Positions 1 through 57,300 of a DNA stretch of 64,000 bases are shown here, piece after piece (positions within the stretch are counted from its first letter, which is position 1; every line of letters starts with the position of its first letter). Origin of the DNA: Atrichornis clamosus (taxonomy: Eukaryota > Chordata > Aves > Passeriformes > Menuridae); contig WBMZ01003033.1 in the NCBI GenBank assembly GCA_013400975.1, positions 1 through 64,000 of the forward strand. The letters are read 5' to 3'. Under the pieces are notes generated by a model. The model saw only the letters and a list, made by a program, of their open reading frames with translations. It was not told where the DNA came from and made no database searches. The position numbers were made by a program, and so were the translations under genes.

Positions 1-47
1 CCGCCCCGCCCCGCCCGCGCGGCCCTTCGCGCTGCCGGAGCGTCAGC

Positions 48-57
48 GGGAATTTCC
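48..57 (+). promoter_or_regulatory. kappa-B site in NFKB1 promoter
   Basis: GGGAATTTCC is a perfect match to the GGGRNNYYCC consensus for Rel/NF-kappa-B dimers. It sits four bases from an ETS motif (61-69) and between GC boxes. It probably mediates autoregulation of NFKB1, as is known for the mammalian promoter. Occupancy is inferred. Confidence 0.7.
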
Positions 58-60
58 AGC

Positions 61-69
61 CAGGAAGTG
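61..69 (+). promoter_or_regulatory. ETS/PU.1-type motif
   Basis: CAGGAAGTG matches the GGAA-core ETS family motif and lies next to the kappa-B site. It is a motif match only. The position in the CpG island makes function plausible. Confidence 0.45.
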
Positions 70-99
70 CGGCGGGCCGGGGGCAGGGGCGGAGGCTGC

Positions 100-271
100 G
101 CAGGCCGGTGCCCGTCGGGTGCCCTCGCCGGTGGGGCGGGCGGGAAGGAGGGGGAAAGTCCGCGCGGAGCCGGGACGCAGGCGGCGTCCCGCCGATTTTA
201 CATGGCGCGGCGCTGAGGGAGCCGCCGGCGGCACAGGACGACGAGAAGGAGGCGCCGCCAGCCCTGCCCCG
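100..271 (+). other. NFKB1: NFKB1 exon 1 (non-coding; 5' end approximate)
   Basis: The coding sequence begins in an exon preceded by a good acceptor at 11531-11532, so at least one upstream non-coding exon is required. The best donor in the CpG island is CCG|GTGAGC with GT at 272-273. The left boundary is a guess because the start site is unknown. If transcription starts upstream of 202, the exon carries a four-codon upstream reading frame (ATG at 202, TGA at 214-216). Human NFKB1 also starts with a non-coding exon. Confidence 0.5.
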
Positions 272-630
272 GTGAGCCCCAGGCGGCCCCTGACCCGCCG
301 CTCGCTGCCTTCTTTCTCCCCTGTCCTTACCTCGGCGCACGCCTGGCTGCGGTCCCTCCGTCCCACTGCAGCGGGGCCGGGGCGGGAGCGGGCACTGCGC
401 CCCGCTCGGGCTGCGCTGGGCGCGGGGAGCGCCGCGGGGAGCGCGGCAGCCCCCGGAGCGGAGCTTCGCCGGCGGGCAGCCTGTGCCCGGCGCCAGCTCC
501 GCGCCTGTGACCTCCCTCCGCGCGAGGAGCTCCCGCTGGAGCGCCGGCAGGGATTGCCGCGGGATTCGCCTGCAGCCAGGCGGGGGAGCGGGCGGGATGC
601 CGCGGACGGCTTTTCTGCTGGCGTGCTACA

Positions 631-640
631 GGGGTCTTCC
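631..640 (+). promoter_or_regulatory. second consensus kappa-B match at island edge
   Basis: GGGGTCTTCC fits GGGRNNYYCC exactly. It lies at the start of intron 1 at the right edge of the CpG island. Weaker one-mismatch matches are at 152-161 and 561-570. Chance occurrence is possible. Confidence 0.35.
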
Positions 641-3606
641 TAGCGAGGGAAGGGGTGTGACAGGCTGAACAGTAAGAAATTAGCCAGCCCGACTTCTGCT
701 GCTCGCATAGCGGGTGCTCGTAGGCAGAGGAGATGCTGCCGTTCTCGCTTTTGGTTTCGAAGGTGACACACGTACGTGCTGAACCTGAGACACAGTCGGG
801 AGCGCCGGCCGCGCTCGGGAAAGCAGGTGGTTGCCATGAAAACGTGGGCTTGATGCTGGCAACTTGGGGTGTCCTCGTCTTGGGTGGAGCCCGAGAGTGT
901 CGCAGACAGTATTAAAATGTAGGAAATTGTGGCGTTGTTAAAGGTAATCTAGTAGTAAGTGATGAAACCGAAAAGTTCTCATCGCGGCAAGGAGTATTAT
1001 TATTTCACTAATTGCTCGGTTGCGTTTGACTTTGAAGCCGAAGATTGTCGAACTTATCATCATCGCAATTTTTTTTTTTACCTACTGTTGCCCTCTGCTT
1101 TAATGGTAACTTTGGCAAAGAAGTGCTACTGACTTACTTTATGTGAATGGAAAATGGAGTATTGTTTCTGTGACATGAGCTATGTGCTATTGGGCCATTA
1201 TAAGGTGCTGTACTGCCGTGTAATTTCATTCAAATAAGTCAATGTGAGTGCCTGTAAGCATTTGGGGAATAAGATTTTGGAGGCAAGGGATCATCTGCTG
1301 CATTTCAACTTCCTATCTTAAAATGCTCAAAATCTTTGCTTAAGTATAACATTTTAAAGTAAATACCGATTATTGCTATTATTTAAAACGGTTTTTAAGT
1401 GCTAATCATATTTTACATGCTTTGTGCCTCAGAAGTCCTCTCTTCACTTACTCTGTTCACAGAGAAAAGTAGATTAATTCTCTGCTATATCACCTGGTGC
1501 CTTACATGCTTTAAGGTGTTTTACCACCACTGTCAAGCTCACAGAACTGGGTTGAAAATAGAGCATTTTGATTTTATTGACATCCACAGTCTCTGCGCTA
1601 TGTACTGTGTAGTATCAACTTTTGAAATAGTATTTCAGTCAAAGCATTTTTATTCTTTCATAAAAGAAAGTAGCTGCCCATTCTAGGAAAGCATTAACCA
1701 AGACGTCATTCTAAGATAGCATCCTGTCTGCAATGTTTTGTAATCTACAGAAATGACTACAGTTTAACTGAGAAAATGAAAGAGGAAAAAAGCAGCCTGT
1801 AACCATCCAGAAGCAGATGCTCTGTTCTGCAATCTTCCCTGACTCAAGAATTTAACTAGCAGTTATGCTGAAATGTTATTGTCAGGATCTGCCACAGAGT
1901 GTGGAGATTTCAAGGAATCTCGGTGCTGAAATCTGTGCAAGATCTGTTAAATAACTTAATTTCAAATGTTAAACAGAAGGGAAAAAGCCTTTTTCTTTCC
2001 ACGCTTCGTCCCCTTTGTAAAGAAAGAAGTGTCAGTCAGTGGTAGAGTAATCAAAAATGCAATTACTTATCGTGCAAGAAATGAGTACATTTTGAGTTAA
2101 GGCTGGAAAACAGAACAGCTTTATATCACTCTGCGTCGTGTTGTGTGTTTTAAAAAAACACTGTTGTAGCAGTTAAACTTCATACCTGTACTCCCTTCGT
2201 TCTGGCAACACCTTGGTAATGTTTTTGTAGTATTTATTTTGAAATCAGGAAAGTTTGCTGGATAAAAGTGTGCTGGGAGAGAGAACAAGAGAATCTTGGA
2301 AGAGGGAGAGAGCGTGGAAAACAGCCAGCGATGTTTCGTTTATGTGCACATTTGAAGATTCCTGCTTCATTTGTTGAAAAATAGCAGTTCTAATTGTTTC
2401 TCTGTAACTATGTATTTTATTTTTTAAAATTAATTTTAATAATAAATTTAAGTTTACTTTAAAATTTTACTTTAAAAAATTTAATAATAAATTTAAATTT
2501 GCTTTTTTCCTTGAGGTGGCATTACATGAATTCAGTCGTAGATATCTACAAATAGATATCACTGATGCAAGTTTGCTGATTAATAGATTTTTGAGTTTTC
2601 CTTTAATCGCTGGCCTTTTCCAAAATCTTCCCATGCCACTTTCTCATGAATACATGCAAACTCCAGAAATATGTTCAGTTGGGAATTTGTGTTAGTGTGC
2701 TTAATGTAGAGTCTGGAAGGACGGGAACTAAGTTTGAAGGCCTGTGAGTCTTTACTGTTGAAGGTACTTGTATGCCAAGTAGATGTTGTTTTTGAAGTTG
2801 CAAAGATACAGTGAAACACAATATATTTTTTACTGACTTAGAGTTGGCTTTCCAATGTAGCTAGTGTTGAGAAAATTCACCTGTGGTCTTCAGAGATTGT
2901 GGTTAATTCTCCTGTGTTTTTGAAGATCACTTCAAACTGTGTTTGCTAAAATATTTTCACCTTTTAGTGCTATACGTGTTTGCCAACTCTAAATTCAAAA
3001 GTATCAGCCTTAAAGAAAATTGATACTCATTTATGTAACTAACTAATGAAAACTCTAAAGTTAGTTTAAAAACCCTTTTTTTCACCATGCAGATAGCTTT
3101 CCTTTGGTTCTCAGACAAAATGACACAGCTATTATAAAACAAAGAGAAAAGAATGTTTCAGGCAGATTAATAAAAAAACAATTCCTGTTTTTGGTCACTT
3201 TTAGCTCTGACACAGGTATTTTAGAAGTTGCAGTATGATGTCCTTTAAATAAGCTGTGAACCTTTCATGAAGTTCTGTGTTGATAAGATCATAATTATGG
3301 TTGTCATTAACTGTGCCCTTAGGTCAGTCAAGGCACTAAGTTTGCATCTGACTTTGAGCATAGAAATAATTCAGTGAATCTTCTTCAGTGCTTTCATTTA
3401 AACATGTCTTTTGCTGAAGCACTGTTGACAGTTTCAAAAGTAAGGCCTTAAAAGATGTTTTCAGTTATTACAGTCTCCAGGTAAGATCCTCTGTTAAGCA
3501 TTTAGGTGGAGCTGACAGAGCATGTGTGGGGAGGAAGCTACTACTGCTACTACTAGCATTATTTCCCCCTTTCAGCTTCTGTGTTCTTTTGAAAAGTGAT
3601 GACAGA

Positions 3607-3670
3607 TCTATATATAGATATATATATAGATAGATATGTGTGTGTGTGTATATATATATATATAAATATA
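3607..3670. repeat. (TA)n/(TG)n compound microsatellite
   Basis: Alternating TA, GATA and TG dinucleotides run through this segment, with a TG core near 3637-3649 and a TA tract after it. It is a simple sequence repeat in intron 1 and is likely length-polymorphic. Confidence 0.85.
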
Positions 3671-6600
3671 ATTTTTTTTTCCTTTTAACATGCTAAACTG
3701 AAAACCCCTGTGTTTCGTTGTGTCCTCCAAGCAAATTGTACTTTTGTGTGGTGTTGGTTTGTTTGGGGTTCTTTTGCTTGGGTTTGGCTTTATTTTTTTG
3801 TGTCTTCTAAAGATCGTATTTCCACGTTTAAACGCGGACAGATTTTAACACACAAATGAAGTATAAACAAAGGAAGCAGGTGGGGTTTTTTTGGTCTCAT
3901 TAGTTTAGTCCAAGTGAGTTTTGTTGTGTCTTAGGTTGCTGTAGAAAACTGAGACTACAGGAGTTTTACAATTTCTTTGTAAAAAGCAAAAAATAAACCT
4001 TAATTAACCACTTTGCATCTGTAGATTTAAAAAGTAGGGTATAACTGTGATGGTACTGGACTCAGTCCTACCTGCTTGGTTCCACTTACTGGTGTTATTT
4101 AACTGGTTGTTTCTGTCGTGTTGTGTTTTCAGTGGCTGTTCCAAACCTTTAGCTCACTTTTGTGGTTGTGCTGGTAACAGCCCTTGCTATTTTCTGAGCC
4201 CACTTCTGCCACTGTTGTTCATGAAATGAGGGACTGTGTCTTCATTAAGAGCCCAGAACCTGTGTGACCCAGCAAACTTTGTGTGAACTGGGCTTCTGAA
4301 ATCTTGGGTTTACGTGTTACTTGGCTTCTCAGAAATGTGTTCTTCCCCCTCTACCCCCACCAAAAAAAAGGACAATGTTTGCAGTTTAATATTAATGATT
4401 CATTACACTTAAGGCATATGAAATGGATATGTGTGGCTTGTTGAGTTAAAACTTGACTTTGATGGACAACTTTTATATGAACTACAGCTGTTCGTGAAGA
4501 ACATTCAGTGATTTTTCTTAATCACTGGAGGGAAAACTAACAGCGTTTTAACATCATATTCAGGTTAGTTCAAGTAACATTGGCAGCCCACGTGGCTAAA
4601 ATACAATGTAGTTACTGGAGCTGTTTTGCTGTGTTGAACCTCAGTATTTTTACCTCTACTTACCATTATACATGTACCAGAACATGTTTGCCATGTATTT
4701 GAATACTGTTTATTCCTTTGGTTTAAGTTGCTTTGAATGTGTTTTAACAAAAACATTCTAACTTTATTCCAGCAGTATAATGGAGAAACAGTTTATATGT
4801 TTATGGCATTTTAGTATTTCCTCTTGACATATTAGTTCACCACTTTGATACTTGGGAAAGGAATAAAGCAAAATTTCTGTTTGCAAACATAGTTAATAGA
4901 ACATCTTAAGGGTAGTCCAGTTACTTTTTGACAAGTGAATTTTCTTATGCTATGATTTTTTTTCTTCAAATTTAGTAGTTACGTGCTATAATAAATTTAA
5001 TTCTAGATTTCATAAAGTTATTCTGCACCCAACAATTCTGCTCTAGAGTATCACACTTCTGAAATCTCTTGAATGCTTGTGATTGATTTAATTTCCTAAA
5101 TATTCTATAGTTTTTATACTGTTGTCAAATCATGCATCTGCTCATGACTGAAAATACTTGAAAATTTTAACTTAAGCAATTTTAAAATTTTAAAAATACA
5201 CAGACACGACTGCGAGGTCCCACCCAACAGGAAATAATAAGCAGGCTTAATTAGTAACAAGAGGAGGCAATTTGTGTTGTTATATTAGAAAAACAAACAG
5301 TGTCATATAGGGTTATGTAATGTTATTGCAGCTGCAGCAGTCTGTGGATGACAAAAAGTCTGCAGAGGAAAGTAGAATCTGATAAAAATCTCTCAGCACA
5401 AACTTTTTCACACTTGTGTGCTGAGAAATTGCACTCAAATCTTTATTGAGGGATTACACGTCCTATCAGTACCTGAAGGAATGTAAAAATTACAACTTCC
5501 TTATGCTGCTTTTGCGGAAATTGAGCGTTGTTTCCTTAAAGCAGCTCCCTACATCCCCAGGTATTGAAGTCCTAGTTGGGAGAAGGAAAAGTGGTAAACA
5601 TATTACATTTAAAGGCAAGCTTCAGATCTATTTCATTAGTGAGTTAAAATCCCTTCAAAATAAGATGGGGCTCCTTGTCAACATGAGTGAGTTAGCAATC
5701 ACCTCTTGTGTTTTTAACATATTTTTCTCTCCTATTTGTGCTAGAGACATGTATGCCAATATTGTGGGTGAAAGAATGCATGATGTTCCCTTAATATTTT
5801 GGTTCTGTTTACTTTGTGTATTACAGAATATTTTAGTTGTTTATCATCTCTTATTTGGAATTAAAAGTTTTGTACTCTAGAGCTGTACTTCCGGCATTCT
5901 GGGATGAATAACCGGGTTCCAAGGGAAATGAAGTGCTGGTTGGAGTCAAGAGGTGACCAGAAGTAAGGTGAACAGGCTGTGCACTGAAAGGGGTGGGCAC
6001 ATCTGATTTTGAAGGGACTGCAGTGGTGAAGGCTTGAGACTGAACAGCTTGGCTCGGTATCTCTGATCTGTCAGAGCAGATCGTGCTCTGGCCTCCAGCC
6101 TAAATCCTCTCAGCAGCTCTCTCCTGCTTCCAGCCCTGACCCAGCAACCCCAAGTGTCTGTTGCACAATAGCTTTTCCCAGCATCTCTGCTTGGGAAATG
6201 CTGATTTCTGAAATAGTTGTCTCTATACAGATACCTGCAGAGGGTGGAAGACTGAGGCTCAGGGATGGATAGTTGCCACTTAAAGTTAAGGAAATAGCAG
6301 CAGGTAAAACACATTGTCAGGACTGCACAGTGCAGCAGTTACTGTTTCTACCTCAGTATTTCATAGCTGCTGCAGGACTTCAGAGAATTTGGTGCTGTTC
6401 CTAAAAACATAGTTCTCTGTAACGAGATAGTCTGCCATGCTTTACAGCCCTGATGTAGCAAAAATATACTTACAGTATAATATATAAAACACACGTCTTC
6501 GCTTCATTTTCATCTTACTCCTCTCTATTCTTAGTAAGCAGAATAAACAGGCTAAGAGCATATAACCACAGAGAATTTAATGACTTTCATTCAGTGTCCT

Positions 6601-6688
6601 GTTAAAGAAGTTTATTTTTAACAGGTAAATTCCAATGGAAGCCAAGTTAAAGAGAAAAAGCGCTCTGCTAGAAAGCTTTCATGAAGAT

Positions 6689-6724
6689 TAAGTATATCTT
6701 TAAGTATATCTTTAAGTATATTTA
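6689..6724. repeat. 12-bp tandem repeat, three copies
   Basis: The unit AAGTATATCTTT repeats about three times head to tail, the last copy being partial. It is a short intronic minisatellite with no evident function. Confidence 0.7.
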
Positions 6725-8461
6725 AACGATCAGACTCATTTCAGTTCACAAGTTCAATGAACCAAGTAATAAAGGTCATGATTGTCTGTAGAAAGATAAT
6801 AGGAAGAAGTACCATTCCAAGTTCATTTGAATTGGATACTGGTGTCAAAGAGGACAAGGGTTTACCTCATGCTTAAAATTCAGGCTGGAAAGTTGAAGAG
6901 GAGAAGTAAAGGAAAGGATCTGGCCTCTTGAAAAATCAGGGGGGGCTGAAAGCAGTTGTGTATGGGAATTTATCTTGGGTTTTAAAAGGTAAATAAACAG
7001 TGGATGTTGGAGAACAACAGGGAAGGGCTCGGAAATCAAATGATTGAGATAAACAGAAATGAGGATTCTTGTTCATGGATGATACCATTCCTACATTAAT
7101 TATGCTGTTTCCATTTTAAATGTCTGCTTCTTTTGAAGCTTTAAAACAAATACTGAGTGCAGTTACTCAAGTCATGTCCTTCCAGCTGTGCCTACTTGTA
7201 CCTTGTATCATTTGGTCATTAAGGAGGAGTCGTGGTGCAAAGTGACTGCCATTGGTGCAACACAGTCATCTCCTGTATATGTATTCATGTTTTCATAGTT
7301 TTTTTTTTTTTTTTCTTTTCCCCCCTTTTTAAACCTTTTTCACAATGGCAATGGACCTGCTGTCCTGAGGAGAAAGGAACATGTATGCGTATACATACAC
7401 ACCCTCAGTAGGTACAGCTGTGTGGTTTTGGGCAAGTTTAGCTGGATTTTATGTTTTCCTCTTGGCACTAGGAGCTAAATGAAGTTTCTTCACCCACCTT
7501 TGAATCTTCACACTTAAAAATACTGTGAATTGAAATGTCTAGTTTCCTGTGCCCCGTTATCTGAGACTTCAGACGATCTCCAGGGTGTGGACTGCTGTGG
7601 TTGATTGTGGTCTGCAGGTGCTGGGGTATTTTTTTGTTGTAGATGCAAGTTTGCAATATAATTTGTGGGAATTGGAGGTTATGCAGGAAGCAGGCATATA
7701 TAATAAAATGAACTTCCACAAAACAATTTTAATCCAGTCATCTTCAAATGAGAGAGGTGGCAATCTCTGATCCATAATACAGCTCATGTAAGGAGAGAAT
7801 GAACAAAGCTACTCGAGGTAGATGCTAATCTTACCACTTGCTGCATGTAGGAAAAGTGCTTAGAAGCTGAAGCAGTAAGGGAAGAGGCCAATTAAAAGTC
7901 ACAGAGTGTCTTTTGGGGGTTTTAATCATGTTGTTGGCTCTGAATTTGCACCAATTTTCATGTAAGAGGAGGTGTAGGGATTTGTTAACTAAATAAATCC
8001 TAAAGAAACAAATTGTAATTTGGAGTAGGGCTCCCAGAACATTTGTGGGTTTTGTTTGGCTTTGGAGAGGACAAAACATAGTGAAACTGAGAGTGTTTTC
8101 AGTCATTTAGAAGGGTCATTTTAAACAGCTGGGTTAATCTTTGTCTAGGCCCTGAAAAGGCAATCAAGTGTGAGTTTACATACACAAAGGTGTATGTTTG
8201 CACATCTACATTATAATCTGTTTGTAATAAACTGACGTAGCATTCAAGCCAGAGTCTTTAACCTCTGTAATGTCTTTAACCTCTCCCCCAAGCATTGCAG
8301 CTGTCCTGAACCCAAAAGATCTCAAGTAAGAGTCATCTGTGCTTTTGGCGCAAGAGAGATTGTGTTTAATACCTGGTTAGACATTCCTTAGGACCAACCT
8401 ACAGCCAACTGGGTAGTATGTGGGTAGTTACCCTGCTGCTTCCAAGTGTAATGTTCACAGA

Positions 8462-9022
8462 TAATGGAATAGTTTGGGTTGGAAGGGACCTCAAAGATCA
8501 TCTAGTCCCAACTCCCCCACATACCATGGGTAGGGACACCTTCCACTACCAGAAGTAGTCCAGATTGCTCAGAGCCCCATCCAACCCGGCCTTGAACACT
8601 TCCAGGGATGGGACAGCCACAGCTTCTCTGGGCAACCTGTGCCAGTGCCTCACCACCCTCACAGTGAACGATTTCTTCCTTATATCCAATCTAAACCCAT
8701 CCTCTGTTGGTTTGAAGCCATTCCTGCTTGTCCTATCCCTGCATGTCCTTGTAAAAAGTCCCTCTCCAGCTTTCCTGCAGGCCCCCTTTAGGCATTGGGA
8801 AGGTGCTGTAAGGTCTCCCTGGAGCCTTCTCTTCTCCAGGCTGAACAGCCCCAGCTCTCTCAGCCTGTCTGCACAGGAGAGGTGCTCNCTCTCTCAGCCG
8901 CACAGGAGAGGTGCTCCAGCCCTCTGAGCGTCTTTGTGGCCTCCTCTGGACCCACTGCAACAAGTCCATGTCCTTCTTGTGCTGAGGAGCCCAGAGTTGA
9001 ATGTAGCACTGCAGGGGGAACA
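8462..9022 (-). mobile_element. CR1 LINE fragment (3' end), antisense to NFKB1
   Basis: The left end reads as the reverse complement of the conserved CR1 3' end (GGTTGGAAGGGACCTCAAAG on the + strand). The typical CR1 reverse-transcriptase 3' coding and UTR body follows to the right, ending near the segment that reads CTGAGGAGCCCAGAGTTGAA. The element is therefore on the - strand and 5'-truncated, the usual state of avian CR1 copies. It contains an ambiguous base (n at 8888) between two near-identical ~30-bp segments (8855-8887 and 8889-8917). Open frames inside it are remnants, not genes. Confidence 0.93.
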
Positions 9023-11540
9023 TCTTTAATGGCTGCTCTTTTGCTGTCATGACATTTTTCACTGCATCAGCCAAAAACCCAGAAATTACTGTTTTGAAGA
9101 GGTGAAACTGAAGGACTGATTCAGATTGACATAGGGCTTTTTTCTGCATGGGTTTTAATTTTTACATCAAAGTACTTTAAATGAAAGATTTTCAGGAGGA
9201 ATGCCTCTGTGATATTTTTCCACTTTGTTGGAAAGTCATGTGTTGTGGAACTGTCGATGTGGCCAGGAAACGTAGCAGGTGTGAGAACACTGCCGTTCTC
9301 CCACAGAGCTCTGCTGGAGCGAGAGGGGTGCAGTCTGGGAAACTAGGACAGGGCAAAGACAATAGAACATACTATTAAGTTCATCCTATTGGACCTACAG
9401 AAAAAGCTGTGAGATGCTTTGTTTGAAAGTTTGGCAAAATATACATTTAGCAAACAAGCAGGTGGGCAGATGCAATTCATATTAGCTCCTCAGAATACTT
9501 TACTCTTCTGAACAAGCATGTTTTACCATGTCATCTGGAAACTTCAGGATTTTGGAACACAATTTTGCTTATGTGACTCATGAACTAATAAGTGTTTAAG
9601 TATGAGAGATGACAAAACAAAACTTTTAGGACCAATTTTTATTCTGTTTATGCAGAAGAAACCTGGCGTTTGCACTCACAGCTGCCTAATGAGGGTGTAA
9701 CACCAGGGTGGGTATTTTCTGACACTTTGTAAAAAAAAAAAGTTGTCTACTGAGGTCTTCAGAGTGTTTTCTCTAATATCTACACCTTTCACCGGGAAGT
9801 GTTGGACAAAAAAATATGTTACAGTTATTTCAGTGATTTAAGTGACTTGTCGGTTGGTGATAAGGGTTATTTATATTCATTCGGTGGAACAGAAGTCAAA
9901 TAAAAGCTTCTTAGTAAAGTCTGTTGCATGCTGAAAGTTTTATTATGCCTTGTATGTTATCTTTTTACGTAAAGGTTAATAATAACAGTGGCAAAGGGTT
10001 GATGAAAATAATGCTATGCAGAATGTACCTGTGAGATAATGTGATTGACTGGTATTTTTTATATTGCTGAAATCCTGTTGTCTTAGGTGATGAAGTACAG
10101 TGTGGGTGACATTGGCTACTTGTTATACCTGTTACTAGTTTTTGGTTGAAGTCTTAGGACCAGTTACCTAATACTTGCACGCATACTACAAATAAATACT
10201 ACCCAGTAAATATTCCTCTCTAAAATTGATTTACAGTCAGGTACATACTTTTATTTTCTAGGTTAAAAGCCAGTTTTATCCACATGAACCTCTTTTTTTT
10301 GGTTGAAGTAGTCTGTGTATTGTCTCCTATTATCTCCATTTTAATTTCTTTCACATTTTCTACTTGGGTGAATATGGGTTGTCTTTGGAGCTTGTTAACA
10401 AGCAGGGTTGGGCTTCCATCAAGGTGAAGTACCCAAGTTTTCCAATTTTCCTTTTGATATTTGTCTTTCTAGCTCCTGCAGAGGGTACATGGTGACTCAG
10501 TTTTTCTTTAATGATTTACTGATCACTTGCAACTCTCTTTGATAGTGCAGTAGGTTTTCACAGTTGGCTTTGCTTTGCTGGAAAACACGGCTCATGTTCG
10601 TTGTGGTGGAATATGAGGGTCAGTGACATTTTCTGTCTTCTATTAATTACTAACCTTTTTTAGTGTCTCTTGCATGCAGACATAAGTATCTTGAAATAGT
10701 CACACTGTTATTTTGAGATATTCCCTTGGGAAGCCTTATTTAGTGAGATCAACACAGGTGAAATTGTAATTCTTTCAGTAACATCTACATGAAAGGAAAT
10801 AACACTAATATTTTCTAATAGACCTAATAAATTCCTAAGAAAATTCACAGATTCTGCTACTGGCCTGCTACTGGTCCCAGTAAAACTAAGCCAAGGTAAA
10901 CTTTTCCAGTGTCCAGCATTTACATGTAGACCAGTGAGAAGGGGTTAGATATGCTGTGCATCCATAATTGTCATTGTCAGCACAGAGTTGTTGTGGGTGC
11001 TAACCACTTGTGGACCCCGGAAATGAAGGTGTCCAAAATCAGTCAATAATTGACTCCTGTTTTTATTTAAAAATACTGTCCATACTTTCTTGGGTATCTT
11101 TATTTTCATTTAGTAATACTTCATGAGAAGACTGTTAGGGTTCATTCATGAATGCTCAGAATGCTCTTTTTATTGTATAAAAATGAAGAGTTTTGCTGTT
11201 TCTATGGTTATGATTTTGTCTAATGGCAGAATAGTCAGAGCAAAACCAGAAACAATTCCTCATTTTAAGAAATTTTTACTTCCAGACTTTGACTATAATT
11301 TTTAGTTTCTTGGCAGTAGGCAATGGAAAATCCTAGCTGTAGCCTATCCTGCCCTTACCTTGTCTCTTCCAAATACTGAGGAATTTAAAAAGTATTTTAG
11401 AAGTCATTAATGTTATGAGTAAGATTAAAAGTGTCAGAAATGGGGCATTTAACTCTGAACATTTTCCAGGTTTCTGTATTGCTGTACATTGAAAAAAAAA
11501 GAGGGAGTTCTAATCATGTTTTTGTGTTTCAGGACTTAAA

Positions 11541-56635
<45,095 letters not shown>

Positions 56636-57300
56636 AACTGTTCAATTAGCAATACGCAGTTATAGGAACAAATGTGACAGCAGTGTCATCCTGGCCAGAG
56701 GGAAGGGAATTCACAACCAAAAGTGCACTGGAAGAATCCCACCAAGAAACAATGGCAACTTCGTGCAACTCCTAGCCATTGCTTCCTTCCTCAAGTACCT
56801 GTAATTTTATTCATTTACAAGCTATTTACAATAACCAGGGCTCTACTGCTGCATTAATACACAGGACGGGATGCTGTGAAAGACTGACTGAGCTTTTCTG
56901 GTCTGTGAGGATTTTCTTTTACAGATAAAAGTCACTCCTTGTTAATGCATAATATGAACTCAGTAAGAGGTTAGGCACACAGAGCAATCAGAGGATACAG
57001 TTTCTAGCTGCTCTCTTCATGATTTCTGCAGCACAGTTGCATGAAAATAGCTGGCAAAGAAAAATCATTAATCACAACAGTGACAACTCAGAGAAAAAAG
57101 AGAATCCTAAAAGAATCTTGTATATTTCAAATAATGTATTTAAACTTTATTTTGGTGCCTCTTATTCAAAACTTTTTTCAAGTTTGGCATTTTCCTACTT
57201 GTAAATATTTTTTTTATATCTGTTCCTTTTTGGAAAAGCGTGCTTTTTAAATGCTTATTTTTATTTTACTTTTATAATAAAACCCCAAAATTAATTCTCT
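56636..57300 (+). other. NFKB1: NFKB1 3' UTR
   Basis: About 0.66 kb of non-coding sequence runs from the stop to the poly(A) signal. It contains scattered ATTTA motifs (for example near 56811, 56823 and 57139) and becomes T/A-rich toward the end, which suggests AU-rich-element control. No complete nonamer element is seen. Confidence 0.8.
57276..57281 (+). terminator. NFKB1: NFKB1 polyadenylation signal AATAAA
   Basis: AATAAA with a T/G-rich downstream element (GTCTATGCTTGCGGTGGTTT) 20-45 bases later. Cleavage is expected near 57295-57300. A second AATAAA at 57408-57413 could extend the transcript. Confidence 0.8.

Larger units (their letters stand above)
1..640. promoter_or_regulatory. NFKB1: CpG-island promoter of NFKB1
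   Basis: The first ~640 bases are very GC- and CpG-rich, and the composition then falls to the AT-rich level seen elsewhere. GC boxes (Sp1 type) are visible as repeated CCGCCC at 1-16 and as GGGGCGG(G/A) at 86-93, 133-140 and 379-386. A perfect kappa-B decamer lies at 48-57 and an ETS-type CAGGAAGTG at 61-69. No convincing TATA box is seen, as expected for a dispersed CpG-island promoter. The gene body starts inside this island, and mammalian NFKB1 is known to be NF-kappa-B autoregulated. The transcription start cannot be placed from sequence alone and part of the promoter may lie left of the window. Confidence 0.8.
272..11532 (+). other. NFKB1: NFKB1 intron 1
   Basis: This 11.3 kb intron separates the CpG-island exon from the ATG exon. 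It contains an AT-rich direct repeat near 2430-2500, a compound TA/TG microsatellite (3607-3670), a 12-bp tandem repeat (6689-6724) and a CR1 copy on the - strand (8462-9022). I see no supportable gene. An open frame at 5446-5880 has no ATG start and no recognisable domain. Long first introns often hold enhancers, but none can be named here. Confidence 0.6.

Noticed and set aside
119..643. 174-codon open frame across the CpG island
   Set aside because: GC-rich low-complexity translation (Ala/Arg/Gly/Pro) that crosses the likely exon 1 donor. Stops are rare in such sequence by chance, and no domain is seen.
5446..5880. 144-codon + strand open frame in intron 1
   Set aside because: It starts at a TTG, has no splice or poly(A) context of its own and no recognisable domain.
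8565..9149. Overlapping open frames on both strands around 8.6-9.1 kb
   Set aside because: They are fragments inside or running out of the CR1 element, not genes.
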